DNA from: Ignavibacteria bacterium
GTDB taxonomy: Bacteria; Bacteroidota; Ignavibacteria; Kapaibacteriales; UBA961
NCBI GenBank assembly: GCA_016720145.1
Contig: JADJXV010000002.1
Span: 310,001-374,000, forward strand
DNA: 64,000 bases
Direction: 5' to 3'
The notes under the pieces were generated by a model that saw only the letters and a program-made list of their open reading frames with translations, did not search any database and had not been told where the DNA came from. A program made the translations under genes and the position numbers. Shown here one piece after another: positions 45,590-54,100 of the stretch; positions within the stretch are counted from its first letter, which is position 1; each line of letters opens with the position of its first letter.

Positions 45590-45837
45590 TCATCCCACCC
45601 CTTTTCGTCGAATTCTCCATCTGCAACTTCCTTTTTGGCTTCTTTTACCATTTCGGAAAGGACAAGTACTGAATGTGGGTTATTAAGTAAATCCTCCCAT
45701 CGTTTATTCCCGTCAAGTTTGTCTTCAGGTAACGATGGTGTAATTAGTTTTGACAATTTATTCGAATTATCTACAGAATTATCTTCAGAACTTCTTGATT
45801 TTTTATGCCCTTGATGCGTTGATATGGTGCTATGCAT
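45586..45837 (-). CDS. Antitoxin of a RelE/HigB-type pair (partner toxin inactivated)
   Basis: About 83 residues from the ATG at 45837, which has a strong GAAAGGGAAATAACT leader; a longer frame to 45870 lacks such a site. The N-terminal half is polar and Ser/Lys-rich (STHQGHKKSRSSEDNSVD). The C-terminal half, KRWEDLLNNPHSVLVLSEMV, then KEVADGEFDEKGWDE, is typical of short antitoxins that wrap RelE-type toxins. Its stop overlaps the toxin ATG. With the toxin broken by two stops, the antitoxin is intact but has no visible partner. It may still neutralise a related toxin elsewhere or be on its way to loss. Confidence 0.65.
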   Translation of the reverse strand: MHSTISTHQGHKKSRSSEDNSVDNSNKLSKLITPSLPEDKLDGNKRWEDLLNNPHSVLVLSEMVKEAKKEVADGEFDEKGWDE

Positions 45838-45894
45838 AGTTATTTCCCTTTCAATTGAAAAAATTAACAAACATGTTATATAGACAGTCAGTTC

Positions 45895-46743
45895 TTACAA
45901 TCTCCCCACAACCTCCACCAGCAATTTCGTCATTAATGGTTCTGCCCTGCCTGCGATTTCGAGAATTTCTGCGACAGATACCGGCACAAGAGCTTCCGGA
46001 AAACATTCATCGGTAATGATTGAAATTCCAAGTACTTCCATCCCTGCATGTCTGGCAACAATCGTCTCAGGGATTGTACTCATTCCCACGACATCCGCTC
46101 CGATTATCCGCATAAATCTATATTCGGCGCGCGTTTCGAGATTCGGACCCGATACGGCAGCATAGACACCTTTTTGCACTTTGATTTGATTTTCGAGTGC
46201 GACGCGCTCTGCAGTAGCAATTAACCTTTGAGAATACGGCTCGCTCATATCAGGAAAACGCGGACCGAGCGTATCATCATTTTCGCCTATAAGTGGGTTG
46301 TCTCCTAGGAGGTTAATATGATCATCAATGATCATAATATCGGCCTTGCGATAGAGTGGATTGAGGCCGCCGCAAGCATTGGATACGAGGAGAATTTCCA
46401 CACCGAGTTCTTTCATCACCCGCACAGGAAAAGTAATTTCCTGCATTGTGTAGCCTTCGTAATAATGAAATCTACCTTGCATCGCTACAACCGGCTTACC
46501 GGAAAGTGTCCCAATGATCAATTTTCCATGATGCGCCTCCACGGTCGATATCGGAAAATGTGGGATATCATCATAGGGAATAATGACTTCCGCGATAATT
46601 TCATGCGCCATCCGACCGAGTCCGGTACCGAGAATAATACCGATATGCGGGTGTAATTCTGTCTTTTGTCGAATGACAGAAGCAGCTTCATTAATCCGTC
46701 TGCGGAGTTCGAGAGAAGATAATCTCATATCAGAAGTATTCAC
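45895..46743 (-). CDS. punA: Purine nucleoside phosphorylase (trimeric, PNP-I/PunA type)
   Basis: The enzyme splits inosine and guanosine with phosphate into base and ribose 1-phosphate in purine salvage. The 282-residue length fits the trimeric class. Motifs: IGIILGTGLG near residue 35 (phosphate loop), PHFPISTVEAHHGKLIIGTL, AMQGRFHYYEGYTMQEITFP, LLVSNACGGLNP, DIMIIDDHINLLGDNPL, GVYAAVSGPNLETRAEYRFM and GADVVGMSTIPETIVARHAG. The key His of HHGK, the Asn of the late NP-type phrase being replaced by TDE (ISIITDECFP), suggests attention to substrate specificity. The frame starts at a GTG (46743); an ATG at 46728 is equally possible. Confidence 0.92.
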   Translation of the reverse strand: MNTSDMRLSSLELRRRINEAASVIRQKTELHPHIGIILGTGLGRMAHEIIAEVIIPYDDIPHFPISTVEAHHGKLIIGTLSGKPVVAMQGRFHYYEGYTMQEITFPVRVMKELGVEILLVSNACGGLNPLYRKADIMIIDDHINLLGDNPLIGENDDTLGPRFPDMSEPYSQRLIATAERVALENQIKVQKGVYAAVSGPNLETRAEYRFMRIIGADVVGMSTIPETIVARHAGMEVLGISIITDECFPEALVPVSVAEILEIAGRAEPLMTKLLVEVVGRL

Positions 46744-46856
46744 AGAATCAAAGGAGAAGAGTATTGACGCGCAAATTACGGGATTTCACCGAAAGAGCGA
46801 AATATGATAAAGATAAGCACATTATTTTGTGACTAATTTTATCTGCTATTCTGTGA

Positions 46857-47342
46857 GACCTGTCAGGTTTTCTTCAACCTGACAGGTCGAATTTGTTTGT
46901 AATTATTACTGCTATGCATCTCCGACCTGTCAGGTTTTATTCAACCTGAACGGTCTCTTGGGGTTGTAGTTTTTACTGCAATACGGGGAGACCTGACATG
47001 TTCAAGAAAACCTGTCAGGTCGATCTTGTTTGTAATTATTGCTACTATTGCTTCTCTGACCTGTCAGGTTTTCTTCAACCTGACAGGTCTATGGGGTTGT
47101 AATTTTTCTGCTATACGAGGAGACCTGACAAGTTCAAGAAAACCTGTCAGGTCGATCTTGTTTGTAATTATTGCTACTATTGCATCTCCGACCTGTCAGG
47201 TTTTCTTCAACCTGACAGGTCTATTGGGCTTGTAATTTTAACCGCTATACGTGTAGACCTGACAGGTTCAAGAAAACCTGTCAGGTCTTTTTGGGTGAAT
47301 AACTTAGTCTCGACCTGTCAGGTTTTTTTCAACCTGACAGGT
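46857..47342. repeat. Array of 32-bp palindromes, left part (eight units)
   Basis: Units GACCTGTCAGG-loop-CCTGACAGGTC start at 46857, 46924, 46990, 47058, 47122, 47190, 47256 and 47312, about 66 bp apart. From the second pair on, the loop alternates between TTTTCTTCAA and its complement TTCAAGAAAA, so neighbouring units are inverted relative to each other. The 34-bp spacers are themselves related (GTTTGTAATTATTGCTACTA against GGGGTTGTAATTTTTCTGCT), giving a ~132-bp composite period. The last unit is cut by the insertion sequence at 47343. It is not CRISPR, because the spacers are not unique. Confidence 0.9.
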
Positions 47343-48833
47343 AGGGTGTACAAACATCAAATAAAAATCCCCCCTATATTTGTATTGCAAAATACTTAAA
47401 ACATGGGGGGGAAGTGTCAAAAAAGACATTTAAAAATAAGGATAATCCTTGGAAGAAAAAGCAATTTCGAGGACTAAAACCATTAAGAAGCAGAATAAGA
47501 GAATTCAGGAGTTGATGGCTTCACGAGATGGCTGGAAAAATAGATGTAAGCAGAATGAGCAGAACGCTTCTCTTGGTCACTTTGATGATGAGAAAGCTGT
47601 TCGTCATCAGTATCCGATACAGATGGTTTTGCTGATGGTCGTATGGCAAGCGTATGGTCAGATGAGCCTTCGTTCTGTCCGTCATTGTTTTGCTCAATTG
47701 CAGATAGTATTGGCCTTGCATTGTAGAGTTCCGAGCCATAGCAGTATCCGCAATTGGCTGTGCAAGAGTGGGTATTATCGCATTCAACGAGAACAGAAGT
47801 CAGTACGTAACCCTGCTGAGCAATGGGCGCTTGTTATAGACGAGAGTATTACCATCGGTTCGGAGAAGATATTGTTGGTGTTGGGTTTAGAGCTGAGTAC
47901 GTGGCAATTTACGAAGAGTTTGAGCGTAGAAGATGTTCGGGTATTGGCGGTGGAAACAAGTAAAGGTTGGAGCAGTGAAATGATAAGCCAACGCTTAACA
48001 GACGTAGGCAGAACGCACAACATTCGCTACGTTATCAGCGATGGAGGTATTAATTTAAAATGTGCTTTGCGCCTAAGTTCCCTGGTTCATGTACCTGATT
48101 GTAGTCATGTAGCCGCAAATGCGTTAGCACGTCAATACACCAAGCATGAGGGGTATATATCGCTCAGTAAATCCGCCGGCGCGTTACGCAGGAAGTGGTA
48201 TTTGAGTAAGAACGTGGTGTATATGCCTCCTGTACAACGCAGTAAATCTCGTTTTCAGAACATATTCCCGACGATAGAATGGGCTCTTACGATAGTGCAA
48301 GAGTGGGAAAGAATCCCGATTGAAGTCCGCGCCGAGCTTTTGTTTGTCAAGAAAAATGAGGCACTTGTGGTAGAAATGTTTGAGCAAATAACGGTCGTCA
48401 ATAGTCTCCTAAAGATATTAAAGGTCAAAGGATTTACAGCCCAAGCCAAGGAGCAAATAACGGTGCTAATCGATACTCTTACGACTCCGCGAGGTCAGCG
48501 CATACGCCAAGAAATTGCGACCTATCTAGCGACGCTTTCGTCATTGACAGCTACAGACGAAACGCTTGTGTGTTGCTCGGATATCATTGAAAGCTATTTT
48601 GGGAAGTTCAAACAAAAGATCAATCCAAACTCTCCACATTCATTGACAGAGTTTGTGCTGACAATCGCCAACTTTGCCGGAGCGTTTAATAAACAAGAAA
48701 TCAAAGAAGCGTTGGAAAAATTACGTGTAAAGACCTGTCGAAATGGAATAAAAACGATGCGTCTTTAGCCAAAAAACGAAAAAAAATATTCAACAAAAAT
48801 GGGATGAAGAAAGCTGCCTAGTTTGTACACCCT
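47343..48833 (+). mobile_element. Insertion sequence, 1491 bp, inserted in a palindrome arm
   Basis: The terminal inverted repeats are AGGGTGTACAAAC at 47343-47355 and its exact complement at 48821-48833. An 11-bp direct repeat ACCTGACAGGT flanks both ends (47332-47342 and 48834-48844), which is the target duplication of the right arm of a palindrome unit. Removing the element and one repeat copy restores a perfect array unit. It carries one DDE-type transposase gene. I cannot assign the family with certainty. Confidence 0.85.
47449..48768 (+). CDS. Transposase, DDE type
   Basis: About 439 residues. A charged N-terminal helix (IKKQNKRIQELMASRDGWKN) is followed by a DNA-binding part (SSIRNWLCKSGYYRIQ) and a catalytic core with acidic residues at the three expected places: VIDESITIGSEKI (first Asp), YVISDGGINLKCA (second Asp) and IIESYFGKFKQKIN (Glu). 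The protein cuts and joins the ends of the element. The frame begins at a TTG (47449) after a stop. A GTG-started frame at 47414 (MSKKTFKNKDNPWKKKQ) ends at 47515 and overlaps it; a -1 shift at GAAAAAG would fuse the two, as some insertion sequences do. The catalytic residues suggest an active enzyme. Confidence 0.8.
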   Translation: MEEKAISRTKTIKKQNKRIQELMASRDGWKNRCKQNEQNASLGHFDDEKAVRHQYPIQMVLLMVVWQAYGQMSLRSVRHCFAQLQIVLALHCRVPSHSSIRNWLCKSGYYRIQREQKSVRNPAEQWALVIDESITIGSEKILLVLGLELSTWQFTKSLSVEDVRVLAVETSKGWSSEMISQRLTDVGRTHNIRYVISDGGINLKCALRLSSLVHVPDCSHVAANALARQYTKHEGYISLSKSAGALRRKWYLSKNVVYMPPVQRSKSRFQNIFPTIEWALTIVQEWERIPIEVRAELLFVKKNEALVVEMFEQITVVNSLLKILKVKGFTAQAKEQITVLIDTLTTPRGQRIRQEIATYLATLSSLTATDETLVCCSDIIESYFGKFKQKINPNSPHSLTEFVLTIANFAGAFNKQEIKEALEKLRVKTCRNGIKTMRL

Positions 48834-49046
48834 ACCTGACAGGTCTCTTGGGTTGTAATTTTTATTGCTAGTGTATCTCCGACCTGTCAGGTTTTCTTCA
48901 ACCTGACAGGTCTTTTGGGGTCGTAAATACTTCTGTTAACGCTTCTCCGACCTGTCAGGTTTTCTTCAACCTGACAGGTCTATGGGATTGTAATTTTTCT
49001 GCTAATGCATCTCCGACCTGTCAGGTTTTCTTCAACCTGACAGGTC
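48834..49046. repeat. Array of 32-bp palindromes, right part (half unit plus three units)
   Basis: The half unit ACCTGACAGGTC (48834-48845) is the far side of the unit cut by the insertion sequence. Full units follow at 48881-48912, 48949-48980 and 49015-49046, all in the same loop orientation (TTTTCTTCAA), unlike the alternating left part. Spacers again resemble each other (TATGGGATTGTAATTTTTCT). The array lies between convergent/tandem minus-strand genes and is not coding. Confidence 0.9.
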
Positions 49047-49095
49047 TATGGGATTATAAATTCTCCGGCTAAAGGGGCTGACATCCTCTTTCCGC

Positions 49096-49123
49096 TTGGA
49101 CGGCAATGGGTGACCGCAGGCGA
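49096..49123 (-). repeat. 28-bp repeat in a gene 3' flank, copy 1
   Basis: Read on the minus strand, TCGCCTGCGGTCACCCATTG is followed by CCGTCCAA. It matches 26 of 28 bases with 61060-61087. Both copies lie just downstream of a gene and run in the same direction as that gene, here 41 bp after the stop of the barrel protein. It may be a 3'-end RNA element or a mobile repeat. Confidence 0.55.
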
Positions 49124-49163
49124 ACGTGTGGAATTTGCAGAAGGGGAACCTGAAATTTTTCTT

Positions 49164-49994
49164 TTACCAATACCACACAACCCCAACCTGTTCGGATATA
49201 CCAAGTACATCATGATAATGTCCCGTGGCTAGAATAGCTATCGAGGGAAGTGGACAAAGCGCTACCGAAAGCTCCGCTGTACGAGGTGAAGTCGATACTG
49301 CCAGGCGGCAATGCACCTCCGGCAGCACATCATACCGTGCAGCGAGTGTGACTCCCGAATATTCATTAAGGGATATACTCGCGTCGGCATCGATGAAGAG
49401 CGTTGGTACTATCTGTACTCCAAGTCCGATGAGGATTTTTTGGTGAATTCGGCGACTGTCCACTGCATAGCTTCCTCGGAGAATATTAGAGACTGCTACA
49501 CCAGCGGTAAGACCTTGGGAGAGTGTAAGTGTAGCTCCTACATTTACTTCGAGTATTGAAGCTGGGACATACTCCTGTATGCTGATTCGTGAATATTCTG
49601 CAGTGGTGCCGACCACCAAATTCTCACCAATTTGGAGAGCGCCGCCTACCATACCGGAAAATTCACTGTACAATGCATTGCCGAGTCCTCCGGCGCCACT
49701 GATTATGGAGAAATTTTGGGAAAGCCGCTTGCCGGCTAAGATCGTACCGTATCGTAATTCACTCATACCAAAGCGTGAAGGCACGATCATCGCACCTACA
49801 AAAGATGAATCTAAAGATAGGCAAAGAGATGGATTGGCAGAGTATGAAAACTCAGAGATTGCACTGCGTCCGGCAGCAGTGTGTATAGAAGGAATCGAAG
49901 TAGTTAATTGTTGCGCTCGTGCGGTCGATGTGTATAAAAAAATGCAGGCGAGCAGCCAACCGCATGTTTTTATTTGGGTGTGTGAATTCTTCAT
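49164..49994 (-). CDS. Predicted outer-membrane beta-barrel protein of unknown function
   Basis: About 276 residues from the ATG at 49994, which starts the signal peptide MKNSHTQIKTCGWLLACIFL (cleavage after ARAQ). The frame extends 273 bp further upstream, but that part overlaps the divergent porD gene and has no coding character. The mature protein has alternating strands typical of small barrels: GEALQIGENLVVGTTAEYSR-like stretches, VNVGATLTLSQGLTAGVAVS and ILIGLGVQIVPTLFIDADAS. It ends in an aromatic residue (VVWYW), as barrels do. It is divergent from porD with 93 bp between the starts, so both may share a regulatory region. A role near the type IX system is possible, but no PorV/PorP family match is clear. 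Confidence 0.65.
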   Translation of the reverse strand: MKNSHTQIKTCGWLLACIFLYTSTARAQQLTTSIPSIHTAAGRSAISEFSYSANPSLCLSLDSSFVGAMIVPSRFGMSELRYGTILAGKRLSQNFSIISGAGGLGNALYSEFSGMVGGALQIGENLVVGTTAEYSRISIQEYVPASILEVNVGATLTLSQGLTAGVAVSNILRGSYAVDSRRIHQKILIGLGVQIVPTLFIDADASISLNEYSGVTLAARYDVLPEVHCRLAVSTSPRTAELSVALCPLPSIAILATGHYHDVLGISEQVGVVWYW

Positions 49995-50087
49995 CGTAAT
50001 TTTCCCGATGTGGTAAAAAATATACGCGCTTGGTACGCGTGAAAGTGTTTCGTGAAAAGTGTTTTTTAATGTAAAAAGGATATTCCA

Positions 50088-50999
50088 ATGGCAAAAATAC
50101 AATTTTTCATCCTTCAGGCAATTCTTATTTTTTGTGGGACTTTTTTGCAGGCGAAAGCGCAGGAACTCCAAGCAAATGTTCTGGTTAATTTTGATATGCT
50201 TCCTGTCGAACTTCGTATTGATGTGCAATCCATGCGCGATGATGTGATGCGCTATCTCAATAGTCAACGATACACCGGAAAAGACTGGGTCGGTCCAAAG
50301 ATTCCGATTGATGTGTCAATTACGCTTACCGGCAGAACAGGGAATCGATACGCAGCGATTCTGACCGTAATGTCTAGGCGGTTGATTGACGGTCCAGAAC
50401 GTGGTAAGTCCTTGCTTATGAGGTCACTTGACAAGAATTGGCAATTTACGTACGCTCCCAATGCCTCCCTCACCTTTCAGACTCTCCGTTTTGATGAATT
50501 CTCTACCTTAATTGACTTTTACATGGTACTTGCTATCGGCATGGACATGGATACGTATGGTGAATTAGACGGCAGTCCGATGTTCTCCCTCGCAAAAGAC
50601 CTCGTCCGCCTCGGAGCCGCCGCCGGAGCATCCGGATATCAAAATGTAGCAGAGCCGGGTGACCCATCGCGAATTGCCATCGCTACTGAACTGACAGATT
50701 TGCGATATGAAGAATTTCGTAAGTTAGTGTTTTCATATCATGTTGATGGAATGGACTCTCTTTCGGTCGATCGCGCAAGCGGCCTACGCCAAGTCGAAAG
50801 TGTGATTGCACAAATGGCTGAATTCAAGCGCAAAAAAGTAGCAGGTCGCAGTATAATTTTGCAGGCATTTTTTGATAGTAAGTATCAAGAACTCGCCGAT
50901 CTATTCCGCGGATCCGATCGAGATGATGTTTTTCGAAATTTGATGTTCTTAGACCCAAGCAATACCACCGTCTATGAACAAGCAAAAGATGGGAAATAA
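50088..50999 (+). CDS. porD: DUF4835 protein (PorD-type, type IX secretion system)
   Basis: The protein has 303 residues. The signal peptide (about 1-24, ending AKAQ) is followed by the DUF4835 layout: QELQANVLVNFDMLPV at the start, a segment of paired strands (IPIDVSITLTGRTGNRYAAI), WQFTYAPNASLTF, the central LIDFYMVLAIGMDMDTYGEL, LAKDLVRLGAAAGASGYQ, a helix around RKLVFSYHVDGMDSLSVD, and QAFFDSKYQELADLFRGSD near the end. Proteins of this family are called PorD and are needed for type IX secretion or gliding in Bacteroidota. That agrees with the many T9SS-sorted proteins in the window. The periplasmic location follows from the signal. Its exact task in the machine is not settled. Confidence 0.75.
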   Translation: MAKIQFFILQAILIFCGTFLQAKAQELQANVLVNFDMLPVELRIDVQSMRDDVMRYLNSQRYTGKDWVGPKIPIDVSITLTGRTGNRYAAILTVMSRRLIDGPERGKSLLMRSLDKNWQFTYAPNASLTFQTLRFDEFSTLIDFYMVLAIGMDMDTYGELDGSPMFSLAKDLVRLGAAAGASGYQNVAEPGDPSRIAIATELTDLRYEEFRKLVFSYHVDGMDSLSVDRASGLRQVESVIAQMAEFKRKKVAGRSIILQAFFDSKYQELADLFRGSDRDDVFRNLMFLDPSNTTVYEQAKDGK

Positions 51000-51182
51000 A
51001 CAGAGAAAACAGAGTAATTATTATCACCTTTATTACCCCACGTCCAGTCAGTTGTAACTACTGACTGTAATTATTTACCAATGAAACGATTGCATGTATA
51101 ATCTTGCTCATATTACATTCAACGCAGAGCCCGCAGAGCCCGCAAAGTCATCTATGTACGTCAGCGATTCTGCATTAAAATT

Positions 51183-54100
51183 TTATCTCGCAATTAACAC
51201 CTTTCCTACCTGCTCGTATAATCCCGCCCGCATCCGACAATAATACACACCTACCGGCAAGTCAAGAGTCGTTGAGTATTGACCCGCTTCAAGCAGCTCT
51301 TCTGACACAACAAGTACGGAATTACCTATATAATCAAATACTTCGAGGCGGACATTCCCCGAGAGTCCTACACCAAAGTCAATAGTATTTCCTTTAACAG
51401 CAAGGAAATAACTCTGGCCTGTGCCGCTTGCTGCGCGGATACTACGGGCGCAATAGTCGGCAAGTTTGAGGCTATTACCGGTCGTGCTCACTGTTTCGCA
51501 TAATGCAAATTGTGCTGTATCGAGTGTCAGTCGAACATCAAACACAGAATCGGCATTATGTGGCAGATACGCATCAAATCGTATCGTCACTGCACCACCG
51601 CCACCTGCTCCGCTTACCGTAAGCTCTCCTTTTTGGTCATCCGGAATTGCGTGCAAGCCACCCGAGATGGAGCTGAATTTAACTACCAATGAGTCATATT
51701 TCAATCGTACTCTCCAGTCAGATACCTCACTTGGAATTGTAAGCGACGAAGTAAATTGTACTCCAGGAGTAAAGGTTACTGAGTCCGGCCATAAGATGAA
51801 TGAACGTTCATTCTTCAAATTTACCGTAACAAGTACCTCGTCTGTTTTGACACATCCAGCAGGATTCGTGACAGTGAGAGTGTAGGTGGTGGTCGTCGAA
51901 GGGCTTACTATTGTCTGACTTGACGTGGGACTAATGATACCGGATAGGGGACTCCATGAGTATGTATTTCCGGAATCGGCTGGAGCGCCTATTTGAGTGC
52001 TTTCGCCGATGCAGATTATTTTATCGCCACCTGCATCAGCATTTGGTGCCGGTATAATCGATACAGTTACGAAGGCAGTATCGATGCATGTTCCTGTGGT
52101 GACAATGACTCTGTATTTAGTTGTGATATTTGGACTTGCGATAGGATTGGCACTCGCAGGATCATTCAATCCAAGTAGTGGTGACCAATCATACTGTGTG
52201 CCTCCGCCGGCAAATAGTTGTGCGCTTGCGCCATTGCAGATAGCGGTATCATTGGAGACTAGTGCTTTGATTTTCCCGACCGTTACGACGACGGTATCGT
52301 GTGCTACGCAGCCGCCCTGACCGGTGACCGTAAGTATATATTGAGTTGTGATGGCAGGAGAAGCGACAGGATTGGAGATTGCTGTATCATTCAATCCGGT
52401 AGCAGGCTGCCATGAGTAGATATTTCCGGCTTGGGCTGCTTCGCCGATCTGTGCAAAAGAACCATTACAAAGCGTTTGGTCGGCTCCTGCATGTGCGGCG
52501 GGTGATGGCCTAACGGTGATAGTGACGATTGCGGAGTCTTTGCACGTACCGCTCAACACAAATACTTTGTATGTTGTTGTTGTAGATAAAGTTGCGATTG
52601 GATTCTCAACAGTAGAATCATTGAGCCCGATTGAAGGTGTCCATCTATATTGGGCACCGCCACTTGACAGAAGTTGTACGGGTGTGCCTGAGCAAATGGC
52701 GGTATCATTGGATACTTTTGCTACGATATTCCCGACAGAAATATGAACGGTATCTCGAGAGATACAGCCGCCTTCGCCGGTGGTGGTGAGGATATAGTCG
52801 ATGTTAGTTTTAGATGAGGCAATAGGATTGGACGAAGATGGATTATCCAAGTCGGTAGTCGGTAGCCAAGAATAGGTCACTCCAGCTTCGGGTAGCATAC
52901 CTATTTGAGCAGACGATCCCGGACAGATAGTTTTGTCACTTCCGGCATTAGCTTTTGCGGCTGAGTTCACTTGCAGGGTCACATAACCGGTGTCGATACA
53001 TTTTCCACTCGAGACAATTACCTTGTAATTTGTTGTGACAGCTGGAGATGCTACAGGATTGGCAATGGTCGGATTATCGAGTCCTGTGGTAGGTTCCCAT
53101 CGGTATTCGCTTCCACCGGAGGCAGAAAGCTGCGCTTTTTCGCCTTTGCAGATGGTGTCTGGGCTTGCTTGAACGGAAGCTTTGATAGTGCCGATGTTTA
53201 CAGTGACAGTATCGTAGGCGGTGCATCCATTACGGGTCGATGCGAGAATATATCGGGTGAGAACTGAGGGTGATGCGATAGGATTGGCGATAAACGGGTC
53301 ATTGAGTCCGGTGGTGGGTTCCCAGGAGTAGGTATCACCTGTCACAGGCGCAGCGCCTATTTGCGCGCTTGCGCCGAGGCATATTGTTTTGTCTTGTCCG
53401 GCGGTAGCGATGGGTTGGATGACATCGACGGTGATGTAGGCGGAGTCGGAGCAGTAGCCATTGGTAACGAGCACTTTGTATTTGGTGGTGATTTTAGGTG
53501 AGGCGGTAGGTGTTGCTGATGTTGAGTCATTGAGACCTGTGGCAGGAGACCAAGTATATTTGTCACCACCACTTGCTGAGAGTTTGGTGCTACTGCCGAG
53601 GCAGATGGGTGATGCAGACGTTACTTTTGCGACTACTGAAGACACCGGTATAACAACAGTATCATACGAAATGCAACCTGCAATGCTTTCAACTGTAAGT
53701 ATGTACGACCTTGTCTGTGACGGGTAGCAAACTGGATTGGAGATGTTTGGATCGGATAATTCAGTAGGAGGTTCCCATCTGTATAATTTAGCACCGGTAC
53801 TAGCTGCAAGCTGCACTGAAGTTCCAAGACAAACCGGAATAACAGGTGAAATTTCAGCTACTAATCTATCGACAGATATAACCGTAGTATCATAACTATT
53901 ACAGCCGAACGAATTGGTCATTTTAAGTATATATTGACGGGTGTTACTCGGGGTACAAATAGGATTAGAAATAGTTGGATTGTCGAGTTCGGTCGAAGGT
54001 GTCCATTGATAACTATTTCCGGAGATAGGCGACACTCCTATTAGTTCAGATTTGCCAGGACAAACAAATTTATCGCTTCCTGCATCTGCCTTCGTTGTGC

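Noticed and set aside
46857..49046. CRISPR array
   Set aside because: The repeats are long palindromes in both orientations and the spacers resemble one another; there are no cas genes nearby.
49995..50267. N-terminal extension of the barrel protein
   Set aside because: It would overlap the divergent porD gene, and a proper signal peptide begins at the ATG at 49994.
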